From contig CP038120.1 of the NCBI GenBank assembly GCA_004519485.1, positions 62,501 to 126,500 of the forward strand: a stretch of 64,000 nucleotides of DNA, in the 5' to 3' direction. The position numbers and the translations under genes are program-made. This DNA comes from Nannochloropsis oceanica (Eukaryota; Sar; Eustigmatophyceae; Eustigmatales; Monodopsidaceae). This document shows, piece after piece, positions 10,337 through 21,714 of this stretch. Under the pieces are notes generated by a model. That model had not been told where the DNA came from. It saw nothing but the letters and a program-made list of their open reading frames with translations, and ran no database searches. The stretch's first letter is position 1, and the number at the start of each line of letters is the position of its first letter.

Positions 10337-12504
10337 TGCGAGGGGGGAGGAAGCGATAGGTGAAGAGAAAGAGGCAAATCAGTCTAGAGGTTCCTGGATA
10401 AGTGAACGAGAGTGAGGGGATGGGCTTGGGGTTGGGGGGCGATGAGAAGGAAGGGGAGAAGATAAATTGAGGGAGAAGCAGTGGGATGCCTCACTAGAAC
10501 AAAAGAAGAAAGAAAACGAACACTTGGTACGTACGTGCGCAGAATTTAGCGCGGTGATTCTACTTCGAATGCCGCTGGCGGGCATGGCCTCCTTAATTTC
10601 ACCTGCTATTTCTTTCGGGCATGGACTCCTTAGTTTCATCTGCTATTTCTTTTCGAGATGATCGGCACATGAAATGGCAGAGGAGAGCACCTTGGAAGCC
10701 GATTCCCCCCTCCCCCCCTCAAGCCCTGTAAACTATGGTGCTTCTGTCCTTTACTGCCTGTCATCGCACACCAGCATTTAAAAACACTATGTCCGCTGAG
10801 TATAAAAAGACAATTTTATTTACTGTATCCTTGGTCTTATTGATTACTTGACCGATTACGTACAAAACAATTGCGGTAAAATATACTCTCAACCTCCCCC
10901 AACGCGAACGGCCCAAGCCTCAGTACGCGATCGCACTAAAGAGACTATCGTTTTTAATTCTACACACCCTATACTGTCAGCTCGTCTTCAAATTGTCCGT
11001 ACAGATTAAATGTATCGAATGCTGCTGAAGTTTGATCAAATAAAATCCAGGTATTGGTGCATTGCCCCTTCTTCGTTCGTCTCGCGATCGAGTCGCGTTT
11101 TCTTCTCTCGTTGTGCACGGCATACGACAAAAAGCAAAGCTTTCGGGTCGTGGAAATAAAGTGGGGACAGGTACCGATCACCCGCATGGAGTGAATGACA
11201 ATCTACGTCCTTATGCACTTTGTTTGACATGCAATGCTAGCCCCACCTCGAAAAGAGACAAGGAAGAAGGGTCCTTCAATTCCCTCTGCCACACCCCCAG
11301 CACTCGCACAGAGCGTGTGGAAAACGAGTGGCTCTGAAGGAGCGAGGGAGAGCGAGCAGCAACATAACTCACGCACCACCATCATCCATTTGCCTGCCTG
11401 TCTTTAAGGCCTGGACATCTTCCCAATTCTGACCGGCTTATTATGTGTGTGTCAGAGATAGATACATCTTGTTTCATGCCCAATCAATATCTTGACTTTC
11501 CTTTCCCCTGCAAACAAGACCCTGACTCTGGTCTCCCAAGACGAGCCGCGAGGCAAGAGGGGCAACTGCAATTCGTACTGACCACACTTAGCGTGGACAG
11601 ATACCCACACAAAACCAGGCGGCCCCTTATTGATAATCAGCACACAGGGTGCAAATGATGGACAATGTCAACGCTGCGTCTGCATGTCCTCCTCCCTGCT
11701 CACATGCTGAGGGTGCAACAGCAGAGGCACAGGAAGAGCCACTGCTGGCGAGGGAGGGGGTGGAAGACGTGTCGTTAACATGCGTGCTTTCCCATCAACA
11801 GCACCCGCCTCTTCTTCTTTGCCACGATCGCAAATGGCCTGAAACACACTCTGACTCACGTACATTGCCCACCCATTCGTACTCATACCACTTCACAGGC
11901 CCGGTCGAAACGACAGCCTAAGATACTTCCTACCCAGACAAAGGATGCAGCAACGTCTGGTCACCCTTGTGGGATGCTTGTCGGTCATGCTGGGCGGGAG
12001 CAATGTACGTGACAGAGGACGAAGTAGTTGGAGGGCAGGCGAGGGGAGAGATAGAAAGGGAAGATGGAGTGGGGAAAAAGAGGTCGGCCGATCCGATTTC
12101 CTGGTTTCTGTCATCATCAGGCTCACGGCGACGCCTGCTTGACAGAGGGAAAGGAAGGGTTGGTGGAGGGGTGGAGGGACCAGCTTTTTCGCACGCACAC
12201 TGGTGGTGGACTGAATCATGGCATTGGCGTGTGGTAATTGGGCCGAAAGCAGATGACACTGAGAAAAGCAAACGTCATCGCACCCACCTCAGGAGTGACA
12301 CATACTCACACCTCCTCCCTTCCTTCCCTCCTTCTCCCCCTTCCTTTCTCCCACCACAAATGAAAACAGACTGTCCTCGGCTTCGTGTGGGGAGCCCGTG
12401 GCGCCTCACCACTAACACGCAGCCCGCCCTCCTCTACCTCCTCCCCTACCTCCCTTCACGCCCAAGCCCTCCTCCGACCCACAGAGAGCACAACTTCCTC
12501 CGAC
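10337..12504. other. Intergenic region, no supported gene
   Basis: About 2.2 kb of lower-GC sequence. A 37-bp tandem duplication (10580-10653) is listed separately. Short minus-strand frames near 10969-11230 do not resemble known families. The right end is the 5' region of the PPR gene. Confidence 0.55.
10580..10653 (+). repeat. Two tandem 37-bp copies
   Basis: GGGCATGGCCTCCTTAATTT and what follows to 10616 is repeated at 10617-10653 with a few substitutions (GGACTCC, TAGTTTCATC). It lies in the 3' flank of the isopropylmalate dehydrogenase gene. Confidence 0.8.
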
Positions 12505-13241
12505 ATGGGCACGCGGCTGCTAGCTGACTTAAAGGTGGCAGCACAAGCAGGAGACTCGAACAAGGCGTTTGAAATCTTGAATTCTTTGGACGGGCAGTCC
12601 TTGCCTAAGACCATCGTGCACTTCAACCGCGTTCTGAAGGCCTGTGTGGAGGGGAAGGAAATGGGGAAGATCGAGGGGGTGTTGGAGCAGATGAATGGCA
12701 GCGGGGCGATGATGGACGAGGTGACGGTGAAGCTACTGGTGAACGCTTACGTTTCGCAAGGCAAGCTGGCTGAGGCGGTGGATGTCTTCGAACAGGCACG
12801 GGAGGAGGAGGTGATTGGCGCTGTGGATCCGTCCCTGTACGACACCGTCATTGGTGCCTACAGGCAGCAGGGCGCCTTCGAGAAGGCCATGGACCTTTGC
12901 GATGAGATGAGGTGGGTTAGACTCCCTCCCTCCCTCTCACCCACCTCCGCTTTCTTCTCCACGTCCCTCCACAACATCTCACACCCCTTCCTCCCTCTCA
13001 TCCTCCCTCCCTCTCCATCCTCAGGTTCTTGCGGTTGAACCCGACCAAGGAGGGTTATGCGTTTATCGCCACAGTTGCTGTGAAGGATGGGAAGACCTAC
13101 CTGATCAACCGCACCCTCGAAACGATGAAGCAGGAGGGGTTTGCCGTGAGTGAGATCGAGTACGTCAAGGGCATCATTGAGAAGGAGCTGCCGGAGAACC
13201 TGAAGCACCAGGTAAACGGTCAGGTCGTCGCCAAGGCATGA
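12505..13241 (+). CDS. Short pentatricopeptide-repeat (PPR) protein
   Basis: Exons 12505-12911 and 13025-13241 join in phase 2 across a GTGGGT donor and TCAG acceptor, giving about 207 residues. Helical pairs about 35 residues long can be seen: AFEILNSLD, TIVHFNRVLKACVEGKEMGKIEGVLEQM, VTVKLLVNAYVSQGKLAEAVDVFEQA and SLYDTVIGAYRQQGAFEKAMDLCDEM. These fit the PPR pattern of a V.YN..I.AY...G..E.A...F..M type. PPR proteins bind organellar RNA, so mitochondrial or plastid location is likely, although the chosen start (ACATGGGC) gives no clear presequence. A longer N-terminus from 12385 is open and possible. With about four to five repeats it is short for the family. Confidence 0.72.
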
Positions 13242-13824
13242 AGGGAAGGCGGGAGAGAATGAGGGAAATAGGGGGGGACAGGGAGGGAGGGCAGGTAGGG
13301 AGGAAGGGGGGGGAATAAAAAATAACTTTAAAAAGGAAACAAAAGGAGATACACACACATATGGATGACCACCAGGAGAAGCAAAGGGAGGGAGCGGGCA
13401 CGTGGCTGGTGTTTGCGTGCCCCCTCTGGTCGCAAGTTGGATCCCCGGGGGTTATGGGCGTGTGTGTGCGTGAGGCGAGAGAGCTAAAAAGGAGAAGAAG
13501 ATGTGTCCCATGAAAGAAAGAAGAGAAAGAAAGATCAGAAATACATCTTAGAGTTGGATTGGCATGAAAGCGTAAAAAACGTCTTTTTTTCGCCTCCAAG
13601 CCTGTCCCTGCTTTTTTTCCTGGACAGGGTACGTGAGTGACGTAATAAGAGACGGTGGTGTGTCGGGAGTTAAAACCAAAAAGGGTGACGGGAAGAGAGC
13701 TCCCTCTTGATCTCGCTGCCTCTGCATATTGATAACGGATGTATCACGAAAGGATCATCATCTCCTCGAATGCTCGCCTCTTGCTGCTTGCACGAGAAGG
13801 ATTGTCCTGACAAAAGACAAGAGG
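13242..13824. other. 3' flank of the PPR gene
   Basis: Contains AATAAA near 13314 as a likely poly(A) signal, then AG-rich sequence. CCTGTCC and GGACAGG near 13603-13627 could pair around a T-rich loop. No gene is seen. Confidence 0.5.
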
Positions 13825-14285
13825 AGGGAGGGAGAAGATTGAGGAGGTGAGTCGCTTGTTGGATTTGTTGGATGTGGATCAGAATGTACTTGTCGAGGTT
13901 TTCCGGTTGTTGGGAAGCTCGATGGACGGGAAGGGGGGGAGAGGAGGAAGAGGAGACAAAGGAGGGGGTGGATAAAGAGGAGGAGGAGGTGGACGACGAC
14001 GGCGGGAAGGACGGAGAGTAAGAGCAGGACAGAGAGGGGAGCGTAGTCAGGAAGGGGAATATAACTTGCAGGAGGAGGATTGCGAATGCGTCCTCGTCTT
14101 CGGAGGGTGAGATGCTATTGAGGCGAGAGGCGTTGAAGAGGCGGGCGTCGTCGAAGCTGATTTTGGGGAGGGAGAGAGGGAGGGGGCGTCGTTCTCAGTG
14201 TTCAGTTAGAAGATATGTGAATAAATATCCGTGCGGCGAAGTTGGATTTGAACGAGACTACCATAATGCGAGCATTTTACACTTT
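13825..14285 (+). pseudogene. Truncated copy of the PPEF phosphatase gene 3' end
   Basis: The segment aligns by eye with 26020-26515, the second EF-hand, acidic tail and 3' UTR of the phosphatase gene. Shared blocks include GTTGGATTTGTTGGATGTGG, TTTTCCGGTTGTTGG, GAGGGTGAGATGCTATTGAG, GCGTTGAAGAGGCGGGCGTC and, past the stop, the AATATCC and TTGAACGAGA blocks. Several indels are visible, including loss of about 20 bases within the EF-hand loop region, and no catalytic-domain sequence lies upstream. It is a partial gene duplication, same orientation, about 12 kb from its source, now non-coding. Confidence 0.8.
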
Positions 14286-14289
14286 CAAT

Positions 14290-15185
14290 AATAAGGGGGG
14301 AAACAATTATTATGCAAGGAGAAGTAGAAGAAATAGAAGAAGGAAAAGAAGAAAAGCATATCAACAACCACAATAACCGTAAAAGCGACTGGAAGACCAA
14401 CTAGTAGACGACCTATATACATATACAATTATACTTGAATTGTCTTTCCCTTTGTTTGTGTCGGAAACGCATGATGGGCCACGGGGCACATACGTGGCGT
14501 ACAACCAAGCCAAAGAACCTCCAGCCCATGATCAAGTACGAGGGTAGCATTTGTGTACGGTGACAGAAACAGGTGACCCCAAGCCAGCCTCAAAGTGAAC
14601 GACAGCCTCATGGGGACACGAGTGACAAAAGGAGCCGAGGCAAGCGAATGTACAGCCAGCTTCCTTGCGTGGCATTTAGCTCGCTGATTCTTTCACTGAC
14701 ACCACCAGCCACTCCCCCCGACTCCAACCCACAAGGACACAGATGTCCTCAAGCCAGCCTCAGAGCGAACGACAGCACCGTGGGTCTTCATCGTACTCCT
14801 CTCGGCATCCCTCCCCCTCCTCCCCCTCCTCTCTCCTGCTTCCTCCACTCATCCTTTCTCCCTTCCTCTCCTATCAGCACCGTAGCGACGGCCTCCTTTT
14901 GCCCTTGTGCATTTGACCACATCGCATCAATACGAATATTCATTGTACCTGCGAGAGCACCTTGCCTGTCCATTTTGCCACTGTCCACCATCAGGCAGTA
15001 GCGATGACACTACCAGTTGTATGCCCTTCCGACACAATTCTTATTTCAGCATTTAGGGAGGAGGGAAGGATAAAAGAGGAAGGAGGAAGATGGGAGGGGA
15101 AAGGGGGGAGGAGGGATGCGACCTTCAGTATTGACAGTCTCTGACGGCGCCGTGCCTTAAATCACCAGATAGACACGACACCTCA
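14290..15185. other. Gene-poor stretch with a dispersed 37-bp repeat
   Basis: CAAGCCAGCCTCAAAGTGAA with its following sequence at about 14580-14616 recurs with substitutions at about 14757-14793. A 142-codon Pro/Ser-rich frame (14573-15001, +) is open but resembles no family. I see no gene. Confidence 0.5.
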
Positions 15186-15189
15186 ATGA

Positions 15190-15990
15190 CGGTCCATTTC
15201 ATCGTGACGAAGAAGGGGAAGGACCGGCAACAGAAACGCTTCGTCAGAAGCAGAAAAAGCCGCAGCCGGACGGAGGCCCACGCATTATCGCGATCGATTC
15301 AGGTCATGTCACTGGATCAACGCATTGATCCGCCCATTCTCAGAGTAATCTCTTCGCGTCGACGTTATGATTCGGTTCGTCTGCGAGTCCAGTGCCGTAA
15401 CAAGTTTGACACGACCTGGATCGATCGCGACAATTCGTGGGCCTTCGTCCGGCTGCGGCTTTTTCGGGCCATGGCAGAGTTTACATTTTTGGAGAAAGTA
15501 TCCCAACAGGCGGTTTCCCTATTGATGCTTTCAATCCCCCCCTCCTCTAGATACTTTCCACGCGTCAAAGTTGTTACCTTTCTTGGTCTGAGAGTTAACT
15601 GCCGCCTTATGCTGACGCCCATCATTGCATATGGTGCGGCTTCATTTCATCACACTGGTCGAGGAGAGAGCAACGTTCCGGTCAAGAGGGTATACGGAGC
15701 ATGTCACAAGCACTACAAGATAATGCTTGTTAACGAGCATCTCACGACCAAGGTCCATCACGTCTGTGGTCAACGCCTCAACCCGATCGCGAGTAGGGCG
15801 GCAGGAGGGGCGCAAGAAGAAGGGGCAGCCATACGGCACACAACATCCTGTGGAGAGTAGAGTCCGAGGAGAAGATCATCCACTTAAGCTCCGGTTTCGC
15901 TCGGCAACCGCGGCAGGAGGTGCAGACGCTTCTGAAGTTGCCTTAGGGAGGGTTAAGGGAGAGATCTTTCTCCAACGATTTGAAAAATAG
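15190..15990 (+). mobile_element. Scrambled Fanzor/TnpB-like nuclease relic
   Basis: Parts of a RuvC-type, TnpB/Fanzor-like protein are visible. On the plus strand KKPQPDGGPRIIAIDSGHVT (15255-15314) and on the minus strand GPRIVAIDPGRVKLVTALD (within 15460-15380) both look like the RuvC-I motif, where an Asp precedes Pro-Gly. Further right on the plus strand, IIAYGAASFHHTGRGE, VPVKRV and VNEHLTTKVHHVCG (about 15600-15775) resemble the Fanzor C-terminal part with the TSK..C..C zinc-ribbon start. Only one Cys is left there. The mixed orientation shows rearrangement, so no working protein is expected. Fanzors are the eukaryotic relatives of TnpB and ride on DNA transposons. Element ends were not found. 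The call rests on motif resemblance alone. Confidence 0.55.
15254..15464. repeat. Inverted repeat, two 58-bp arms
   Basis: The left arm (15254-15311) and the reverse complement of the right arm (15407-15464) match at about 53 of 58 positions, separated by 95 bp. Both arms carry the RuvC-I coding block of the Fanzor-like relic. The spacer also contains the short palindrome GGATCAACGCATTGATCC. Confidence 0.9.
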
Positions 15991-16729
15991 GAAAGAAATT
16001 TCATCCTTGTAAATATCATGTATTTATATGTGACACATGAGGTGAAATGCTCTTTTTCGTGAGTGGACCTCGGGTGGATATGTAGGATTGAATTAGTTCT
16101 TTTGCGTTCCTACATCTCTCTAGAACTATCGCATGCAACCTGACGTCTTCGAGGACTTGCATACGAGGGGGAGCCTTCCAACAAAAAATTGTTGTCATCC
16201 TTATTTCTCGTCCGAGTTTTTCTGGCGACTTTGACAGGTTTTTTGACCTGGCAAAGCCCCCGGACGGCCCACACAGGGCCAGGAGGAGAAGGGGAAGGAG
16301 GATAAAATTAGGGTGCTTGCACTTTTCAGAATATATGTCACACGAATTGAAAGCTTTCATTGAGCGGGAAAAGCAAGTCACTGACGACAAGCAATCACAA
16401 ATGTATTGAGTAACTGTCAAGTTCTCCTCACCGCTGATGATGCTCTGTTTTATACACAACACGTGGCGTATAAGCAAACGATATGACCCAATCCGTTTTC
16501 AGCGAACCTTGAAGCAAGCTCTCTCCCCGCGACAGGCGCACACAACTGGATAATCCCAAAACCCTCTAATACTTTTCACATGCACACTCACACACCGCAC
16601 AAAGACGCAAGGCGACACCCTTTCCTTGAAATTGCAGCTGCCATTGACTGGACATCTGCCGCAGGTGGAAGCGCCTGTGGGGTCAGGAGTGGGGCAGCAG
16701 CGCAAGGAGCATCAGGCCGCCAACACAAA
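15991..16729. other. Region left of the MIOS-like gene
   Basis: A 153-codon minus-strand frame (16477-16016) is open but shows no family features. The right end is presumed promoter and 5' UTR of the MIOS-like gene. Nothing firm is seen. Confidence 0.45.
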
Positions 16730-17598
16730 ATGCTTGTGGAATGGCACCCTTTCTTGCCCGATTACTTTGTCGCCGGTGGGGAGGAGCTCCAGCTATACCA
16801 AGTGAACCGACAGCAGCAGGATCAGCAGGACTTTGCAAGTAGCGGGCTGCCTCAGCCACGGTAAGGAGTTGGAGAGCAGGGGTATCTTCTTGTCTTGACC
16901 TCCCCTCCTGCTAGTCAAGTCCCAGAGATGCATGTACACACAAGCTAGCCATCCTCACTCTCACATGCGCACCCCTTCCAGAATTTGGGTTGCTATCGGA
17001 ATAAAAATGAGTCATATTGGATTTCTCTTCCAGCACGCGATTTGTTTGTTCTAACGAAGACATTCCTCCTCCTCACTTACCTCCTACCCTCAAGCAGTTC
17101 CTTCCGCCTCCTCAAATCCGTGCCCATCCCGCAGCTGACCTGCTTCCAATGCCGTCCCCTTGAACATCCCTCCTTCCTTGCCGCCGTCGGTACCCAACAC
17201 GGTCGAGTCCACCTGGTCAATTTCAAGCAGCAACGGCAAGAGCAGGAGCAGGAGCAGCAGGAGCAGCAGCGGCCGGAGGGTGAGTGCGAAAGCAAAAGGG
17301 GGCGGTCCTCTATTGACAAAGATTACAACCAGCAGCAGCCCAAAGATAAGGAGGATGAGACCTCGTCCACCTCTTCTTCCTTTTCCTTTTCCTCCTCCTC
17401 TTCCTCCTCCTTTTCCTCCTCCTCCTCCTCGTTCACTCGCTCCCTCCTCTCCTCTCCCGCTGGCATTGTGCAAACATTTGCTCCAAAGGCTGTTCGTCTC
17501 TGTACCAGCGTTGCATGGAATCCCCGGTCTCCCTCTCAACTAGCCGTTGGCCTGGAAAAACTCCGAAGCGACCCTTCCCTCCTTATCTACGACACCCT

Positions 17599-17694
<96 letters not shown>

Positions 17695-20066
17695 AGGCCC
17701 CTCCATGGTTTCCTCTGCTGGCATCGGTGCTTCTGCTGCGGCCACGACCTTCACCTCTGTCCCTTCCTCCTTCTCTCCCTCCTCCTCATCCCGGCCCCTC
17801 GCATCCCTTGCCTTGTCCGAAGGTGTCACGGCACTCGCCTTCAAGCACGACCTCCCTCATGTCCTTCTCTATGGCACCTCCTCCCGCTGGCTCCGAATGC
17901 ACGATCTACGGGGATCAACGCCTTCCAACGCTCTCTCCATCTGTGCCCATTCTCGAAAGGTAAACCCTTCTTCCCCTCCCTTCCTCCCTCCTTCCTTCCC
18001 TCCTTTCCATCTCCATTCCCATCCTCCCTCCTTCCCTCTCATCCCCCTTCCCGTCTTCCCACCTTTCTAAAAAAACAACCCTCCCTCCCTTTCTCCTCTC
18101 TCTCCCTCCCTCCCTCCCTCCAGGTGAAAGGCCTGGCCCTCCATCCCTCCCTCCCTCACGTCCTCGCCTCCTTCTCCGATGCCCCCGGCGAGCCCGTCAA
18201 GCTTTGGGACCTTCGGAAGGTCGACTCCTCCACCAACCCCGAACCCCTGGCCACCTTCCGTCCCCTCCCTCTCTCCCTTCCTCCCTCTCTCCCTCCCTCG
18301 TCCTCCTCGGTGTACACGGGGCAGCAGCGAAGGAGGGAGGGAGGAAGCAGAGTCGGAGGAGGGTATACAGGAAGTAGTGGAGGGTACGGCGGCTATGGCA
18401 GCACCAGCGGCAGCAGCATCAGCAGCAACAATAACAGCGGCGGCAGGTATCTTTCCACTTCCATCCAAGGGGGAGCAGGAGGAGGGAGGGAGGGAGGGTG
18501 GAAGGGAGGGGTGGTGACGAATTTGGCCTGGTCGCCGGTGAAGGGAAATACGTTAGCCGTTACTATGGGTGATGACCCTTCAGTCCAGCTGTGGGAGGTG
18601 GGAGGGGAAGATGGGTGGGGAAATGAGGGGGCAGAGCAGGTGCAGGTGGTGGTGGGGAGGGAGGGAGGGGCAGTGTTGGGCTTGAGCTGGCAGGGGTCGA
18701 CGGCCGTGGCGAGGATGAGGAGGAGGGCGGGAAGGAGGAGAAGGAGGAGGGAGAGGAGGGAGAGAGAGGGGGGGGGTGAGCAAGATGAAGAGGACGAGGA
18801 GCGTGACGACAGCGAAGCGGAGAACGTGGATGAGGGGGAGGGGGAGGAGGAGGAAGAGGCATGGAATGACATATTGGATCTGGCCTCGCCGAATCGTCTG
18901 TTAATTAGCACCATTAAAGGTGGCTTTGAGCTGCTCTCCATCCAGCCCTATAAGCCCCTCTCTTTCTCCCGTTCCTCCTCCCTCCTCCTCCTCGGCTGCG
19001 GTCGGCTGTTGGTCACGTACGCCCTCCCTCCTTTCCTCCCTCAACCTTTCTCGGTCCCCGGGGAGGAAGGTGAGGAGGGGAGGGAGGAGGGGTTGGTGAT
19101 GAGGAAGAGAGCGCAAGCAGGGTACGGTATGGACGTCGGAAAAAATATTCAAATTATGGCGAACGAGGCAGAGGAAGCAGAGGAAGGGAGAGAGGGAGCG
19201 AGGGAGGGAGGGAGGGCGGCAAGGAAGCTGATGCACGTGTGGATGTGGGTGGACCGCGTGGAGGAAGAGGTGCTTGGGGGGCGGTTGACTGTGAGGGAGG
19301 GAGAGAAGGAAGGAGGTGTGATGGGGTTGGAAGATGCGGGGGTGATGGGGGTCGGGGATCGGCTGGGTGTGTTTGAACCTTCCTCCCTCCCTTCCTCCCT
19401 CCCTTCCTCGTCCTATGAAGAGAAAGAGAGGGAGGGAGGGAAAGAATGGTTCGTTGAGCCCTCCCTCGGATGCCCTGTGTTTGGGGGAGAGGGGAGGAGG
19501 ATTGCATTGAGTCTATGTGGGTGGACGGGAGAGGTGTTTGCTGAAGGAAGGAGGAGGGAGAGGGGTAGGAAGGGAGGGAAAGCTGGTGAGGAAGAGGAAG
19601 GGGAGATGAGCATGGAGGGGTTACGCTTGCAGCAGGAAGAGCTAGAGCGGGAGGAGGAGAGGGTCAAGAGGAGGGAGGACGGGAGTGAGGAAGAAGAGGA
19701 GAAAGAAGGGGAGGCGATGCAGGAAGGGCTGAGGAGGCTGATGATGGACGTGGAGGGACAGGGCGAGTATGAGCGGTCGGCGTTTTTGGCGGTAGCTCAC
19801 GGAGACCTACAAGCAGCAGTTGCGGCCTTGGTGAGGGGAGTGGAGATCCTGAGGGAGGGCGAGAGGGAGGAGGCAGAGGAGGACGGGGAGGGGGGAAGGG
19901 AGGGAGGGATGTACGCGGAGGTGCTGGAGTTGGTGGCCATGTGCGTCGCGGGGTATGCCCCTCCTTCTTTCCCCTCCTCGTCCTCCTCTTCCTCGTCTTC
20001 CTCCTCGACGCTCTGGAGATCCATGTGTCTCTCCCTCCTTCAGCGTCACCTTCACGATACAACCAC

Positions 20067-20102
<36 letters not shown>

Positions 20103-20859
20103 TAGCAGCAGCAGCAGTAGAGGGCTCGCCTACCTTCGTGCGACCTGCTCCTTCCTCCTCGCCATATCGTCCTCCATCGCTTCCTCCTCCTCCTCCTCCG
20201 CCTCCGCCTCCGCCTCCGCCCCCTCCACCTCCTCCTCCCTCGCTCCCTTCCTCCAACACCACCCTGCTTCCCTCCCTCCTTCCCGCCATCAACGCGGCCG
20301 CTCCTATTCCGAAGGCGGGGGCGTTGGGCCAGCTTTCTCTGACTCCTCCCTCCCCCCCCCCCCTCCGTCCCTCCCCAAATCCTTTCTCCCCTCTTCCCTC
20401 TCCTCTCCCCCCTCCCTTTCTCCCCTCGTCCCTTCTTCTCATCCTTTTGCCCCTCTTCTTTTGGACCCCCAGCTCTCCCTTCCCGACCGGACAGGGCTTG
20501 CCTTGCTCTTCCTCCCTCCCTCCCTCCTCCTCCCCTTCCTCCTGCACCTGTCTTACTCCTCCCTCTCTCAAGGTGATATCGAAGGGCTTTTCTTACTGGG
20601 GTTGAATAAAGAGGGGAAACGACTCCTACAAGCCTACATAGATAAGCGAGGGGACATACAAACAGCAGCCCTGCTGGTGGGGAGGAAGAAGGGGGGGAGG
20701 GAGGGAGGGCAGGAGGAAGGGAGGGAGGACGAGGAGCAGGAGTGGGTGGAAGAGTATCGGTGTTGGCTGAATGAAGTGAGATTGTGGCATGAGAGGGCCC
20801 GGTTTGATGTGGGGAGGATGAAGATCAGGCGAGGAGGGATGCAACAGCAGCAACGACAG

Positions 20860-20896
<37 letters not shown>

Positions 20897-21714
20897 AGCA
20901 GCAACAGCGGCAAGGAGGAGGAGGCCAGACGGCTGTCCCTTGGCGGTATCAAGCTTCCTCTACTACTGTTGGGCTGCCCCTCTCACCCACCCACCCACCC
21001 CCTCCCCCTTCTTCTTCTTCCTCTTCCTCAACCCATCCGTCCATCCCTCCCCAGCTCTACATCCGCTGCAATTTCTGCCACACCGCTATTCATCTCTCAA
21101 CCCTCAGACGGCAAGGTCGCTCTGGTCAGGTAAGACTCTTACCCTCCCTCCCCCCCTCGTTCCCTCCCCTCCATCATATCTTCCTCCTGATCTACCTTTG
21201 AGACTTGTAGGTTAAATTTTTGCCCGTCCTCGTCACTCCCTCACCTTGCCCTCCTTCCATACCTCCCTCGCGCCCCCCCTCCGCCTAGTCCTGGCTGTCC
21301 CGTCAGAAGCCTCTTCTCTCCTGTTGCCCCGAATGCCGGAAACCCCTCCCGCGCTGCTTCCTCTGTCTCCTCCCTCTTGGTGCTCTTAATCCCTACCTTG
21401 AACTCCGCCGACTGATACATCGGCAGCAGCAGCAGCTGCTGCAAAGACGGGAGGAGGGGAGGAGTGAGGGAGTGGGGGACGGAGGGTTAGAGGGCTTGTC
21501 GGGGGTGAGGTTTGGCGAGTGGTGGACTTGGTGTCAGCACTGTGGGCATGGTGGGCACGCGCATCATGTGCGTGATTGGTTCGAAGGAGGGAGGGAGGGA
21601 AGGAGGGAAGTGTGTGGGGTAAGCGGGTGTGCGTGTCGGTGTATGATGAGGGATATGGCAGTGTATGGAGGAGAAGGGGGAGGTCGAGGGGAAGAGTGGG
21701 ATGGGGAGAGGTAG
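16730..21714 (+). CDS. MIOS-like WD40/zinc-ribbon protein (GATOR2 subunit)
   Basis: Four exons, 16730-16860, 17098-17959, 18124-21129 and 21289-21714, join in phase to about 1474 residues, far longer than animal MIOS (about 875). The start MLVEWHPFLPDYFVAGGEELQLYQV matches the first MIOS blade. Further WD40 elements are AAVGTQHGRVHLVNF, VAWNPRSPSQLAVGL, LRMHDLRG, LALHPSLPHVLASFSD and VKLWDLR. A helical region follows (AFLAVAHGDLQAAVAALVRG, IEGLFLLGLNKEGKRLLQAY). The C-terminus has the GATOR-type zinc module: CNFCHTAIH (about 1311), CPECRKPLPRCFLC (about 1347), WCQHCGHGGHAHHVRDWF (about 1414) and CGVSGCACRC (about 1443). GATOR2 opposes GATOR1 and so activates TORC1 at the lysosome or vacuole. 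Extra length is Ser/Asn runs and Glu/Gly-rich insertions made by AGGG-type repeats. Confidence 0.85.
17599..17691 (+). repeat. CAG/CAA tract coding for Ser then Asn
   Basis: About 11 CAG units run into about 20 CAA units. In the frame of the MIOS-like gene the tract is read AGC then AAC, giving polySer followed by polyAsn. Confidence 0.9.

Noticed and set aside
14573-15001. 142-codon Pro/Ser-rich plus-strand frame
   Set aside because: Low-complexity and without neighbours, start context or domain evidence.
15186-15860. 224-codon plus-strand frame read as one protein
   Set aside because: It runs through segments in opposite orientation. The RuvC-like motif in its left part is in a different frame, so the long frame is a by-product of the rearranged relic.
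16016-16477. 153-codon minus-strand frame
   Set aside because: No domain, no conserved-looking motif, and it lies in a region of relics; open length alone is weak evidence.
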